The notes beneath the pieces are model-generated. The model had not been told where the DNA came from. It ran no database searches and saw nothing but the letters and a program-made list of their open reading frames with translations. Below are positions 44,801-54,622 of a stretch of DNA of 60,410 nucleotides, piece after piece. Source of the stretch: Chitinophagaceae bacterium (GTDB lineage: Bacteria > Bacteroidota > Bacteroidia > Chitinophagales > Chitinophagaceae); NCBI GenBank assembly GCA_947504605.1, contig CANNJE010000006.1:1-60410 (forward strand), written 5' to 3'. Within the stretch, counting starts at the first letter, position 1. Each line of letters opens with the position of its first letter. Made by a program: the position numbers and the translations under genes.

Positions 44801-46018
44801 ATGAAGCAATTTACTATACCTTTTACATATCGCAGTCCACTAATTTCTGCCATCAAAAACAAACGTAAGGAACAGGATAAAATGAAGAAAGACTTCAGTC
44901 CAACCTTATTGGACTTTGGCTCGTTAAAAATATACTTGGCTCGCCATTTTGGATTTTGTTATGGAGTAGAAAATGCTATTGAAATAGCATTTAGAACAGT
45001 GGATGAAAATCCGGAAAAAAGAATTTTTCTCCTGAGTGAAATGATACACAACCCACAGGTAAATGCTGATCTTGTTGCAAGAGGCGTAAAGTTTCTACAG
45101 GATACAAAGGGCAATGAATTGGTTTCACTAAATGAAATCAATGGAGAAGATATTGTTATCATTCCTGCTTTTGGTACTACCCTTGATATGGAAGAACGAT
45201 TAAATCAAAAAGGGATAAAAACAGAAAAATACAATACCACCTGCCCTTTTGTAGAAAAAGTATGGAACAGGAGTGAGCAAATAGCTAATAAAAATTATAC
45301 CGTTGTGGTTCATGGCAAACCTACTCATGAAGAAACAAGGGCAACTTTTTCACATGCTGCAGCCAACACAGCGTCCATTGTTATTAATGATATAAGCGAG
45401 GCGATTATTCTAGGTAAATACATAACAGGCGAAACCTCTACCAGCGAATTTTACACTGCATTTGCAGGTAGGCATTCAGCGAATTTTGACGCAGCAATAG
45501 ACTTACAAAAAATAGGGGTGGTTAATCAAACTACCATGCTGGCAAGTGATACACAAGCAATATCTGATTATTTAAAACAGGTAATGATTTCACATTATCA
45601 ATTAAACGAAAGTAATACAGAAGATAGATTTGCAGATACAAAAGATACACTTTGTTATGCTACAAATGATAACCAGTCTGCTGTTTATGGCCTTTTAGAA
45701 CAATCCGCAGACCTATCAATCGTAGTTGGTGGATATAACAGCAGCAATACTAGCCACCTTGTAGAATTATGTGAAGAAAAATTACCAACTTTTTTTATTA
45801 ACGATGCTTCAAAAATAATATCCAAAGAAAGTATCCTACACTTTGATATGCATGAAGGAATGGAAAAGGAAAGTAATAATTATCTACCTGTAAATCAGCC
45901 TGTAAAAATTTTATTAACCAGTGGTGCAAGTTGTCCTGATGCGCTTGTTGAAGAAGTAATTAAAAAGATTGTCGGCTTTTATGGAACCAATTTAGAAGCG
46001 GTTACTTTAGATATTTAA
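44801..46018 (+). CDS. ispH: 4-hydroxy-3-methylbut-2-enyl diphosphate reductase, long form
   Basis: IspH (LytB) is the last enzyme of the MEP isoprenoid pathway and makes IPP and DMAPP from HMBPP using a [4Fe-4S] cluster. The three cluster cysteines are Cys53 (HFGFCYGVENAI), Cys148 (NTTCPFVEKVW) and Cys378 (SGASCPDALVEEVI). At 405 residues it is the long type, with about 45 extra N-terminal residues and a central insertion relative to E. coli (316). The conserved VVHGKPTHEET and VVGGYNSSNTSHL segments are present. It converges on cmk with 7 bases between stops. Confidence 0.94.
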   Translation: MKQFTIPFTYRSPLISAIKNKRKEQDKMKKDFSPTLLDFGSLKIYLARHFGFCYGVENAIEIAFRTVDENPEKRIFLLSEMIHNPQVNADLVARGVKFLQDTKGNELVSLNEINGEDIVIIPAFGTTLDMEERLNQKGIKTEKYNTTCPFVEKVWNRSEQIANKNYTVVVHGKPTHEETRATFSHAAANTASIVINDISEAIILGKYITGETSTSEFYTAFAGRHSANFDAAIDLQKIGVVNQTTMLASDTQAISDYLKQVMISHYQLNESNTEDRFADTKDTLCYATNDNQSAVYGLLEQSADLSIVVGGYNSSNTSHLVELCEEKLPTFFINDASKIISKESILHFDMHEGMEKESNNYLPVNQPVKILLTSGASCPDALVEEVIKKIVGFYGTNLEAVTLDI

Positions 46019-46025
46019 AAAGGGC

Positions 46026-46703
46026 TTATAATACTTTAGCCACTAATTTTAAAGCAAAATCCAACTGCTCTTCCATACTTATATTAGAGTTATCGATCAG
46101 AACAGCATCGTCTGCTTTTCGCAAAGGACTTACTTCTCTGTGAGAGTCAATATAATCTCTCATTTCAAGATTGCTTTTTACTTCTTCAATAGTAATATTG
46201 GGATTCTTAGCATACATTTCTTTATACCTTCTTTCTACTCTAATAGAAATATCTGCAGTCATAAATATTTTTAATTCGGCATGCGGAAAAACAGCTGTTC
46301 CGATATCTCTTCCATCCATCACAATTCCCTTTCTTTTTCCCATTTTTTGCTGCTGTGCCACTGCACAAGTTCTTACAGCTGCAATTGCTGCCACATCGCT
46401 TACTTTTTCGGCTACAACAAGGTCGCGAATCATATATTCTATATTCTCATCATTTAGATATATTTCAGATTGTTCAGACTGGACATTGTATTCAAAATGA
46501 AGATGAATATTTTTTAAAGCCTCATCAACTTCTCTGAAATCTGTCCAATCAATATGGTTTCTTAAAAAATATACAGTAATAGCCCGGTACATAGCTCCAC
46601 TATCAATATAAACATAACCCAATGATTTTGCCAATTGCTTTGCCAGAGTACTCTTTCCACAACTACTCCATCCGTCTATTGTTATAATAATTTTCTTAAC
46701 CAT
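46026..46703 (-). CDS. cmk: cytidylate kinase
   Basis: Cmk phosphorylates CMP and dCMP with ATP. It has 225 residues with the P-loop GWSSCGKST at 11-19, the YIDSGAMYRAIT substrate segment, GIVMDGRDIGTAVFPHAELKIFMTA, and the lid arginines in VERRYKEM. The frame is open to 46766, but the ATG at 46703 gives the family N terminus MVKKIIITIDG. A -7-like box (CATTTTTG, 7 of 8, minus strand, 46711-46718) lies 7 bases upstream, another near-leaderless arrangement. Confidence 0.95.
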   Translation of the reverse strand: MVKKIIITIDGWSSCGKSTLAKQLAKSLGYVYIDSGAMYRAITVYFLRNHIDWTDFREVDEALKNIHLHFEYNVQSEQSEIYLNDENIEYMIRDLVVAEKVSDVAAIAAVRTCAVAQQQKMGKRKGIVMDGRDIGTAVFPHAELKIFMTADISIRVERRYKEMYAKNPNITIEEVKSNLEMRDYIDSHREVSPLRKADDAVLIDNSNISMEEQLDFALKLVAKVL

Positions 46704-46826
46704 TGCTTTGCAAAAATGAATTAAAAAAAATGGATGACAAAAAGAAGTTTTAAATACTATTGCCAAATAGAGTTGAGATTTCTATGGCAAAATAGCCAAA
46801 ACATAAAATTACTAGTTGATCTCTAA

Positions 46827-46861
46827 ATAAAAGGCCCCGAAAATATTTCGGGGCCTTTTAT
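46827..46861. terminator. intrinsic terminator of clpC
   Basis: A 16-bp palindrome (ATAAAAGGCCCCGAAA, loop ATA, TTTCGGGGCCTTTTAT) lies 16 bases beyond the clpC stop on the minus strand. It is near-symmetrical and could also stop plus-strand transcripts. Confidence 0.85.
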
Positions 46862-46876
46862 ATTTTCACTAAATTA

Positions 46877-49423
46877 TTACGCCTCTGATTTTTTTTCTTT
46901 TTTCTTAGGCTCTTCCTTTAATTTAAATAGAATTTTCCCTGCTTCCTTATCAAGCTCTGCTAAAACAGTATCGCCAGATTTGATATTCATATTTAATATT
47001 TCTTCTGCTAAAGGATCTTCTAGATGTTTCTGAATAGCTCTGTGAAGTGGTCTTGCACCAAACTGACTGTCGTAACCTTTGTCAGCAATAAAATCTTTAG
47101 CCTCGGTACTTAACTCCATTGTAAATCCTAGATTTTTCAATCTAATCATAACTCCTTTCATCAAAATATCAATGATCTCAAATATATTTTCTTTAGTTAA
47201 AGAATTAAAAATCACAATATCATCGATCCTGTTAAGAAACTCAGGACTGAAAGTACGCTTTAAAGCTTTTTCAATTATAGCTTTATTATTTTCATCAGAA
47301 TGTTCCATTCTATTTGCTGTAGCAAAACCTACCCCATCACCAAAATCTTTCAGTTGACGTGCCCCAATATTAGAGGTCATGATTATCATAGTATTTTTGA
47401 AATCAACTTTTCTTCCAAGACCATCTGTAAGTTGTCCATCATCCAAAACCTGAAGCAGAATATTGTAAATATCGGGATGTGCTTTTTCTATTTCATCCAG
47501 CAGAATAACACTATAAGGTTTGCGTCTTACCTTTTCCGTAAGTTGCCCGCCCTCTTCATAGCCCACATAACCCGGAGGGGCTCCAATTAAACGGCTCACA
47601 GTGAATTTCTCCATGTATTCACTCATATCAATTCTAATCAACGAATCTTCACTATCAAACATTTGTTTGGCAAGAGAACGGGCTAATTCTGTTTTACCCA
47701 CCCCGGTAGGTCCGAGAAAAATAAATGTGCCAATAGGTTTTTTGGGATCTTTCAATCCTACCCTGTTTCGTTGAATAGCTTTTACAACTTTACTAATAGC
47801 TTCTTCCTGCCCAACTACAGCCCCTTTTAAATCGTCCGCCATTCGGCGCAGTTTGTCTGTTTCGGCCTGCACCATACGTTTTACAGGAATTCCAGTCATC
47901 ATACAAACCACTTCGGCAATATCTTCTTCCTCTATTGGAAAACGTTTATTCTTACTTTCTTCTTCCCAGTCGTTCTTTGCCTTTTCAAGATCTTCCTGTA
48001 ATTTCTTTTCAGTATCACGCAAAGATGCTGCTTCTTCAAATTTTTGACTTTTTACAACCTTGTTTTTTTCTAGTTTAATATCTTCGATCTTCTTTTCAAG
48101 ATCAATGATATTCTCTGGTACATTAATATTTTTAATGTGCTTTCTTGCGCCTACTTCATCCATCACATCAATTGCTTTATCGGGCAAAAGACGATCAGTC
48201 ATGTAACGATCACTCAATTTCACACAGGCATCCACAGCTTCTTTGCTATAAATCACATTGTGATAATCTTCGTATTTACTTTTGATATTATTCAGTATCT
48301 CAATTGCTTCTTCTACAGAAGGTTGTTCTACCAATACTTTTTGAAATCTTCTGTCCAATGCTCCGTCCTTTTCTATATGCATACGATATTCATCCAAAGT
48401 AGATGCACCAATACATTGCAGTTCTCCACGAGCAAGAGCAGGTTTAAAAATGTTGGAGGCATCTAAAGATCCGCTAGCTCCACCTGCACCAACAATTGTA
48501 TGAATCTCATCAATAAAAAGAATCACATCCCTGTTTTTTTCCAATTCATTCATGATCGCTTTCATACGTTCCTCAAACTGTCCACGGTATTTTGTTCCAG
48601 CCACAAGTGCTGCCAAATCAAGACTCACAACTCTTTTATCAAACAAAATTCGTGATACTTTCCTTTGCACAATACGCAAGGCTAGTCCTTCTACAATTGC
48701 AGTTTTACCCACACCTGGCTCACCAATTAAAATCGGGTTGTTCTTTTTACGACGGGATAAAATCTGAGATACCCTTTCAATCTCTACCTCTCTTCCGACA
48801 ATTGGATCAAGAGAACCATTCTCTGCCATTCTTGTGATATCTCTGCCAAAATTATCTAAAACAGGTGTCTTGGTTTTAGGAAGATTGGTTGCTCCAGGTT
48901 TGGAAGCTCGTTGCTGACCGTATTGTTTTCTTTCTTCATCAAAATCATCATCCTCATTGTACTCTGCCTGTGGTGGAGGCGGTGTATTGGAAACAAAACC
49001 AGACTCATTTTTAAATACATCATAATCAACATCAAACTGATTTAGAATTTGTGTAGCTATGTTTTCCTTATTCTTTAAAATAGATAACATTAAATGCTCG
49101 CTTTCCACTGTTGTACTTTTTAATGCTTTTGCTTCAAGAACAGTAATACGAATTACTTTCTCTGCCTGTTTTGTAAGTGGCAATGAATTAATATTAGCAA
49201 TATTTTTACCTGTTTTATCCTTTACTGCCATTTCAATTTCCTTTCGCAATTCATATAAGTCAACGCTAAGCGATTTAAGTACCTTAATGGCGGTATTTTC
49301 CCCGTCCCTAATTAATCCCAATACCAAATGTTCGGTACCTATAAAATCATTTCCCAGCCTCAATGCTTCCTCTCTGCTATAAGAAATAATTTCTTTTACT
49401 TGTGTGGAAAAATTGTTGTCCAT
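46877..49423 (-). CDS. clpC: ClpC-type AAA+ unfoldase of the Clp protease
   Basis: This 848-residue class I Hsp100 unfolds substrates for ClpP. The order is two N-terminal Clp repeats (1-140), an acidic linker (about 145-190), AAA-1 with Walker A GEPGVGKT at 234-241, a middle UVR-like coiled segment ([26 protein letters not shown]), then AAA-2 with GPTGVGKTE and the C-terminal D2-small domain. The middle segment and the Clp_N opening ([28 protein letters not shown]) mark ClpC rather than ClpA or ClpB. No mcsA, mcsB or ctsR gene is adjacent. Confidence 0.95.
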   Translation of the reverse strand: MDNNFSTQVKEIISYSREEALRLGNDFIGTEHLVLGLIRDGENTAIKVLKSLSVDLYELRKEIEMAVKDKTGKNIANINSLPLTKQAEKVIRITVLEAKALKSTTVESEHLMLSILKNKENIATQILNQFDVDYDVFKNESGFVSNTPPPPQAEYNEDDDFDEERKQYGQQRASKPGATNLPKTKTPVLDNFGRDITRMAENGSLDPIVGREVEIERVSQILSRRKKNNPILIGEPGVGKTAIVEGLALRIVQRKVSRILFDKRVVSLDLAALVAGTKYRGQFEERMKAIMNELEKNRDVILFIDEIHTIVGAGGASGSLDASNIFKPALARGELQCIGASTLDEYRMHIEKDGALDRRFQKVLVEQPSVEEAIEILNNIKSKYEDYHNVIYSKEAVDACVKLSDRYMTDRLLPDKAIDVMDEVGARKHIKNINVPENIIDLEKKIEDIKLEKNKVVKSQKFEEAASLRDTEKKLQEDLEKAKNDWEEESKNKRFPIEEEDIAEVVCMMTGIPVKRMVQAETDKLRRMADDLKGAVVGQEEAISKVVKAIQRNRVGLKDPKKPIGTFIFLGPTGVGKTELARSLAKQMFDSEDSLIRIDMSEYMEKFTVSRLIGAPPGYVGYEEGGQLTEKVRRKPYSVILLDEIEKAHPDIYNILLQVLDDGQLTDGLGRKVDFKNTMIIMTSNIGARQLKDFGDGVGFATANRMEHSDENNKAIIEKALKRTFSPEFLNRIDDIVIFNSLTKENIFEIIDILMKGVMIRLKNLGFTMELSTEAKDFIADKGYDSQFGARPLHRAIQKHLEDPLAEEILNMNIKSGDTVLAELDKEAGKILFKLKEEPKKKEKKSEA

Positions 49424-49637
49424 TCTGTAAGTTTTTATTTATACAATAATAACGTTTATTTGTTGGTAATAGTTTATAAATAAATGCAAATGTTGATATG
49501 TTGAAAAAAATTAAAAACCATTCTTTTATGCCCATAAAAATTATATTTCAAAAAAGAAAATGTCAAAACATTTCCTAAAAAAATTCACACATTCAAAAAT
49601 TACTTTATTTTACACCCATCATACAAATTATCATCAA

Positions 49638-50027
49638 ATGAACGTCAAAATAGATACCAAAGAAAAATTCAGCGTTATAACACCAGTTGAGAAGGAAATA
49701 GCTGCTAATATGACAGGGGCATTAAAAGAATTATTAGAACCTTACCTAAAAAATGACATCCCACATCTTATTTTAAACCTGCGCAATGTAGAAATACTTG
49801 CCCAGGATACAGCAGAATTAATTTCAGCAATACAGCAAATTTTTTATGAGAACGATATTTCTTTTGTAATCTGCGAATTAAAAGAGCAGCCCGAAAAAAT
49901 GCTGGACGAAATGGATTTACTGGAGTTCATGAATGTTACACCTACAGAAAGCGAGGCATGGGATATAGTACAAATGGAAGAAATAGAAAGAGAACTAATG
50001 AGGGATTTTGATGAAGATGAAGCTTAA
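49638..50027 (+). CDS. STAS-domain protein (anti-sigma factor antagonist-like)
   Basis: This 129-residue STAS-type protein begins MNVKIDTKEKFSVITPVEKEIAANM; the long in-frame extension upstream is basic and AT-rich and is rejected. The core NDIPHLILNLRNVEILAQDTAELISAIQQIFYENDISFVICEL follows the SpoIIAA/STAS strand-helix pattern. The usual phospho-acceptor Ser/Thr before the second helix is replaced here by EILAQDTAE. The tail is strongly acidic. It lies 65 bases upstream of the RNase Z-like gene on the same strand, so they may share a transcript. The partner is unknown. Confidence 0.78.
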   Translation: MNVKIDTKEKFSVITPVEKEIAANMTGALKELLEPYLKNDIPHLILNLRNVEILAQDTAELISAIQQIFYENDISFVICELKEQPEKMLDEMDLLEFMNVTPTESEAWDIVQMEEIERELMRDFDEDEA

Positions 50028-50092
50028 CAAAAGCAGCATTTCTATGTAACCAATAGTCTATAGGATAATTAACCATTTAAACAATCCCCCTT

Positions 50093-50995
50093 TTGCTCGC
50101 ATTAACCATACTTGGTAACAACTCTGCCATTCCTGCATTCGGCCGAAACCCAACAGCTCAGATTTTGCAAACACAGGATGAGGCCTATTTGATTGATTGC
50201 GGCGAAGGCACCCAACTTCAACTCTCTCGTTATAAAGTAAAAAGAAGTAAGATTAACCATATTTTTATTTCTCATATGCATGGAGACCATTATTTTGGTT
50301 TGATTGGCTTAATAAGTAGTATGGGATTAACGGGCCGAACTGCGGATTTACATTTGCATGCCCCCGAACAATTACAACAAATCTTACAGCTACAATTAGA
50401 TGCGGCAAATAACACACTCCCTTTTCGTTTACATTTTTATAGACTCGGTGAAGAAGGTATTATATATAACGGAAAAAAAATGACCGTAGAATGTTTTAAA
50501 GTAAGTCACAGAATTGACTGCTGGGGATTTTTATTTAGAGAAAAAAAGAATCCTAGGAGTATTGTTCCTGAACTTGTAAAATCATATGAAATACCATCTT
50601 CCTTTTATGATGCTTTGCAACAAGGTTATGATTATACAAACAAAAAAGGAACCATTATTCCAAACGATGAATTAACTATTGCTGCAAATCCTGCAAAATC
50701 ATATGCCTATTGCGCAGATACAATCTATGATGAAAGTATTGCCAAGAAAGTTCATTTGGTAGATCTATTATATCACGAAGCAACTTATCTGAAAGACTTG
50801 CAACAAAGAGCCGCCGAACGTTTTCATTCCACAACAGTACAAGCTGGGGCTATTGCAATAAAAGCTGGAGTGAAAAAATTGCTAATTGGTCATTTTTCTT
50901 CAAAATATGAAGAACTGGATGCTTTTCTTACTGAAACTGCAGCAGTTTTCCCTAATACAGAATTGGCTTTGGAAGGAGTTTGTTATAAAATTTAG
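50093..50995 (+). CDS. rnz: ribonuclease Z-like metallo-beta-lactamase protein
   Basis: This 300-residue beta-CASP-free RNase Z/ElaC-type protein has the zinc motif HMHGDH (61-66) after IFIS, and the opening LTILGNNSAIPAFGRNPTAQIL is typical of RNase Z. Later histidine and aspartate ligands lie in FKVSHRI, YCADTIYDE and LLIGHFSSKY. It should trim the 3' ends of pre-tRNAs lacking encoded CCA. The start is TTG at 50093, since no ATG fits before the conserved first strand. It converges on the esterase gene, with stops overlapping by 4 bases. Confidence 0.9.
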   Translation: MLALTILGNNSAIPAFGRNPTAQILQTQDEAYLIDCGEGTQLQLSRYKVKRSKINHIFISHMHGDHYFGLIGLISSMGLTGRTADLHLHAPEQLQQILQLQLDAANNTLPFRLHFYRLGEEGIIYNGKKMTVECFKVSHRIDCWGFLFREKKNPRSIVPELVKSYEIPSSFYDALQQGYDYTNKKGTIIPNDELTIAANPAKSYAYCADTIYDESIAKKVHLVDLLYHEATYLKDLQQRAAERFHSTTVQAGAIAIKAGVKKLLIGHFSSKYEELDAFLTETAAVFPNTELALEGVCYKI

Positions 50996-52188
50996 TCGGA
51001 AGTTTTAATAATATAATTGTTTCCGTCGGCAGTTATCCATAAATAAAATTCAGCAAACCATTTACGCCATGCCTGCTCATTGTGCTGACCTTTCTCATCA
51101 ATAACTGTATATATAAATGAATGGGAGTTATTGGCAATAGATTCACAAACCTTGAACATATCAGTAATATACTTTTCACCCTCAAGTCCGCCCATATAAA
51201 AAAACAACATCCCCTCTCTATTTTCACCAAGAGAATCTGTCATCTGTTTTATTCCATCTGCCGTCCAAAATGCTGGAGAAAAAATACCTGCTTTACCAAA
51301 TACATTTGGATATTTTAGAAATGCATAATAAGAAATAAGTCCACCCATGGAACTTCCTGCAATTATGGTATTTTCTTTATTCTTTAGTGTTCTGTAGTTT
51401 TTATCGATAAATGGTTTTAAGGTTTCGACAATAAAGTTCAAATAAGCCTCGCCCTCTCCTTTGCCAAATTTTTCAAAATAAAAAGGATTGTATTCATTTA
51501 ATCTTTTTGGACCATTATCAATAGCTATTACGATACAGGCTTTTTTCCCTTTTTTTATTAAGGAGTCCAAACATTCGTCTACTCCCCACTCCCCATAACC
51601 TGCAGTAAATTCATCAAATAAATTTTGCCCATCATGCATATACAATACAGGGTAATGTTTGAGCGATTTTTCATATCCATCAGGAAGATAAATCATTACT
51701 TTCCTGCTCCTATTTAATTGGGGAATATAAAATGCAGTATCCACTAATCTTACGTTAGATAATGCTGTATGTTTTTTTTCTTTGAGAGGAAAATCATCCT
51801 TCCAAGCTTCAATTGTTAAATAGACCGTACTGTCTGAAGAAAGTTGAAGAACAATATTGCCAAGACTATTTCCGAAAAGATTGCAGGCTTCTTTGCCCCA
51901 TCCCCCCCGGGTGAATTTAAACTCATAAACACTTGAATTAAGATTCTGTAATTCGAACAGAAACTGGTTATTTTCTTGCTTAAGCTGGTAAGATGTATCA
52001 CCGGGGTTCCAGTCATTAAAATTACCCGCTACAAAGACAGGATCTGCTTTATGAAGGGTGGCATTATTTGTAACAATAAGTCGTAGCTTAAATTGTGCAC
52101 TTGAAGGCAACGCAAAAGAAATCATACAAAGCGCTAATAAGCAAGTGTATGTAAAATAAGCTGACAAATAATTGATTACATTTTTCAA
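50992..52188 (-). CDS. exported esterase (esterase D / enterochelin-esterase fold) with N-terminal glycan-binding-like domain
   Basis: This 398-residue exported alpha/beta hydrolase has a signal peptide (ending LPSSAQ). An E-set/CBM48-like beta domain (about 33-130) carries VFVAGNFNDWNPGDTSYQL, a pattern seen in glycogen-binding modules. The esterase domain contains YMHDGQNLFD, the nucleophile Ser280 in AGSSMGGL and His369 in GQHNEQAW. It probably de-esterifies a glycan or siderophore-like ester; the substrate is unknown. The ATG overlaps the dapA stop (ATGA), an unexpected partner for a lysine-pathway gene. Confidence 0.82.
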   Translation of the reverse strand: MKNVINYLSAYFTYTCLLALCMISFALPSSAQFKLRLIVTNNATLHKADPVFVAGNFNDWNPGDTSYQLKQENNQFLFELQNLNSSVYEFKFTRGGWGKEACNLFGNSLGNIVLQLSSDSTVYLTIEAWKDDFPLKEKKHTALSNVRLVDTAFYIPQLNRSRKVMIYLPDGYEKSLKHYPVLYMHDGQNLFDEFTAGYGEWGVDECLDSLIKKGKKACIVIAIDNGPKRLNEYNPFYFEKFGKGEGEAYLNFIVETLKPFIDKNYRTLKNKENTIIAGSSMGGLISYYAFLKYPNVFGKAGIFSPAFWTADGIKQMTDSLGENREGMLFFYMGGLEGEKYITDMFKVCESIANNSHSFIYTVIDEKGQHNEQAWRKWFAEFYLWITADGNNYIIKTSD

Positions 52189-53069
52189 AGTTGTGTTTTA
52201 ATGTATTTTTTTACAGCTTCGTGTAAAGATTCACTTAATGGTACAACCGGTAAACGAACAATATTTTGCATTATACCCATTTCGTACAAAAAAGCCTTTG
52301 CTCCCGCTGGGTTATTTTCTGCAAACAATAATTCATAGCCTTCGATCATTTGATCATTCAACTTTTTGGCATTCACAAAATCGCTTTTTAAACTGTATTG
52401 AACCATCGTTGAAAATACTTTGGGGAAACAGTTTCCTGCTACACTTATAACACCATCCATACCACAAGCCAACTGTGGCAAAGCCAACGCATCATCACCA
52501 CTTACAACCAAAAATGTTTCCGGTCTGTCTCTTAGAATTTCCATACACTGAGCCATATCGCCACTAGCCTCTTTTATTCCTGCGACATTATCCACCTTAG
52601 CTAAACGAATAGTTGTTGCTGCCGTCATATTCCTGCCTGTACGGCCGGGGACATTGTACAAAATAAGAGGCTTGGGAGATGCTGATGCAAGGGCTTTATA
52701 ATGCTGATAAATCCCCTCCTGAGAAGGTTTGTTATAATACGGACTAGCACTTAAAACTGCAATTGCTTCATCAAGTGGAAAATAGTTAAGGTCATCTATT
52801 ACATCCTGCGTACAATTTCCTCCTACTCCTACAACTACAGGCACACGGCTATTTACATGCCGATAAGTAAACTCAATAATCGATTTTTTTTCTTCCTTAT
52901 TAAGTACAGGAGTTTCTCCAGTGGTACCCATTGTAACGATATAGTTTACTCCATCGTTAATTAAAAAATCCAACAATTTGGAAAGAGCAGGAAAATCTAC
53001 TTTATTATCACATGTAAAGGGAGTAACAACTGCCACACCCGTACCCATTAAATATTCACGCAGGTTCAT
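52185..53069 (-). CDS. dapA: 4-hydroxy-tetrahydrodipicolinate synthase
   Basis: DapA condenses pyruvate with aspartate semialdehyde, the first step specific to lysine and diaminopimelate synthesis. It has 294 residues with the Schiff-base Lys166 in AGIKEASGD and Tyr138 in LYNVPGRTG, matching E. coli Lys161 and Tyr133. The TMGTTGETPVLNKEEK segment is also conserved. It is coupled to the downstream esterase gene by a 4-base overlap. The L,D-transpeptidase-type gene upstream has its own terminator, so transcription probably starts just before dapA. Confidence 0.95.
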   Translation of the reverse strand: MNLREYLMGTGVAVVTPFTCDNKVDFPALSKLLDFLINDGVNYIVTMGTTGETPVLNKEEKKSIIEFTYRHVNSRVPVVVGVGGNCTQDVIDDLNYFPLDEAIAVLSASPYYNKPSQEGIYQHYKALASASPKPLILYNVPGRTGRNMTAATTIRLAKVDNVAGIKEASGDMAQCMEILRDRPETFLVVSGDDALALPQLACGMDGVISVAGNCFPKVFSTMVQYSLKSDFVNAKKLNDQMIEGYELLFAENNPAGAKAFLYEMGIMQNIVRLPVVPLSESLHEAVKKYIKTQL

Positions 53070-53134
53070 ATAAAAAATTTAATGTGAAGTTATAAAACTA
53101 CGAGTACAAAATAAGGGATGCACAGATAAAAAAA

Positions 53135-53162
53135 GCCTCCCCTGAATAAATTGAGGGGAGGC
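53135..53162 (-). terminator. intrinsic terminator of the L,D-transpeptidase-type gene
   Basis: Stem GCCTCCCCT with AGGGGAGGC around a 10-base loop, followed on the minus strand by seven T residues. It separates the upstream gene from dapA. A plus-strand T-run after a few bases is also present. Confidence 0.85.
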
Positions 53163-53189
53163 ACGGTTTTTTTGTAAGAACCCGGATAA

Positions 53190-53948
53190 TCAGGTATTTA
53201 AAATTTTAGAATGAGAAATGTAATTTTTATTATCACTATAAATAAAAAGACAGGAACCATTTTTGATTTTTTCAATAATTGGCCTATTCATATTTTCAGG
53301 AACTGCTGGACATCCGTGGCTTCTACCAAGAAAACCCCGGCTTCTAATAAATCCTTCGCTCACATAAGGTGCTCCATGCACCACTATAGCTCTTTCATCT
53401 GCCTTATCATTGATACCATATTCCAATCCTTCAAGTTGAAGAGAAAATCCATTTTTTCCCATATAAGTCCCTGTTGTTATATAGAACCCCAAGCTGCTCT
53501 GGTAACTTTCTGGTTTATTTGAAAATCTACTTGCATATGCCTCTCCCGTATTTTGCCCATGTGCAACATAGGTATTAAATAACAATTTATAGTTTTCTAC
53601 ATCCAAAATAAATAATCTTTTTTGAGATGAAGGTTTGGTAAAATCAATAATTGAAAGCACTCTTTGGTTATTTAGCTTACCCTGCTGTTTCAAAAGATCA
53701 TATCCCATCACCGCATAATTAAAGGCTTGTTCACTCAGGCCCATCGATGACAGACCTAAACTATCATATATTACTGACAGCGTAGTGGCCGATTTTTCAA
53801 TTTTAACAGTTTTGACTGAGGTGGATTTTAAAAACAAATCTCCTATTCCCATGCCATTGGAAACAGTTATTGCAAATGGCATATGAACCATAACAAAAAA
53901 TAAAATCAAGTTAAATACATAGGGTCTTAAAAGTGTGAATTTCTTCAT
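53190..53948 (-). CDS. murein L,D-transpeptidase catalytic-domain family protein
   Basis: This 252-residue exported protein has a signal or anchor segment (LILFFVMVHMPFAITVSNG) and a C-terminal L,D-transpeptidase-type domain. The active-site motif is GRSHGCPAVP (Ser210, His211, Gly212, Cys213), preceded by VVHGAPYVSEGF. It probably acts on peptidoglycan, forming 3-3 crosslinks or anchoring proteins, although family members also appear as inactive or carboxypeptidase-like forms. It follows the CBS-pair gene after a 245-base gap and ends with its own terminator before dapA. Confidence 0.83.
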   Translation of the reverse strand: MKKFTLLRPYVFNLILFFVMVHMPFAITVSNGMGIGDLFLKSTSVKTVKIEKSATTLSVIYDSLGLSSMGLSEQAFNYAVMGYDLLKQQGKLNNQRVLSIIDFTKPSSQKRLFILDVENYKLLFNTYVAHGQNTGEAYASRFSNKPESYQSSLGFYITTGTYMGKNGFSLQLEGLEYGINDKADERAIVVHGAPYVSEGFIRSRGFLGRSHGCPAVPENMNRPIIEKIKNGSCLFIYSDNKNYISHSKILNT

Positions 53949-54193
53949 ACAAATATTTTTGGATTAATAGCTAAAAGAGAAACGAATAATTAGAGTAGAT
54001 GTTGCGTTATAGCTTATTTAAAATGGGAGTTCAGAGGAACTGCTATTGCTTTATAAAGATAGCCCCATGCTAACTTGTAGCAAAATGAAAGATGTTAATA
54101 GATTTAAAATGTTAACGTTACAGTGTTTTATATAGGATTAAAATAAAACATATAAAATAGTGAAAGCCTAGTTGCAAATAACTTATAAATATT

Positions 54194-54622
54194 TTATTGT
54201 GTAATGTAATTTTGTAAATGATTAATGGTTTCTTTTTGTGATTCTATAATTGCTGTTACAACATCCCCAATCGAAATAATTCCAACCAGTTTATTGTCAT
54301 TAACAACGGGCAAATGCCTTATTTTTTTTGAACTCATAATTTCCATACAAAGATCCAATGTATCAGCAGGACCAATAGTTATTACAGTTGATGTCATTAT
54401 TTCACTGATGGGCGTTTCCTGAGACTTTCTATTGAGTAAAACAATTTTTCTAGCATAATCTCTTTCAGAAAAGATACCACACAGTATCCCATTTTCTAAT
54501 ACCGGCAAAGCCCCAATATTTTTTTCTCCCATAAGCTTAATTGCATCATACACGGTTGTAACTGGTGTTACACTATAAATTTCATTGTTTTTATTCTTTA
54601 GAATCTGTGAAACTGAAATCAT
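54194..54622 (-). CDS. CBS-domain pair protein
   Basis: This 142-residue protein is little more than two CBS domains: TVYDAIKLMGEKNIGALPVLENGILCGIFSERDYAR (first) and DTLDLCMEIMSSKKIRHLPVVNDNKLVGIISIGDVV (second). Such Bateman modules bind adenine nucleotides and regulate partner proteins or channels. No partner domain is fused, and the neighbours give no clear target. The N terminus MISVSQILKNKNNEIYSV is typical of stand-alone CBS proteins in this phylum. Confidence 0.9.
   Translation of the reverse strand: MISVSQILKNKNNEIYSVTPVTTVYDAIKLMGEKNIGALPVLENGILCGIFSERDYARKIVLLNRKSQETPISEIMTSTVITIGPADTLDLCMEIMSSKKIRHLPVVNDNKLVGIISIGDVVTAIIESQKETINHLQNYITQ

Noticed and set aside
46704-46766. N-terminal extension of cytidylate kinase
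   Set aside because: The family begins just before the P-loop at ATG 46703, and a promoter-like box lies within the putative extension.
49560-49637. 26-codon upstream extension of the STAS protein
   Set aside because: Basic, low-complexity and not typical of STAS proteins. ATG 49638 gives a normal N terminus.
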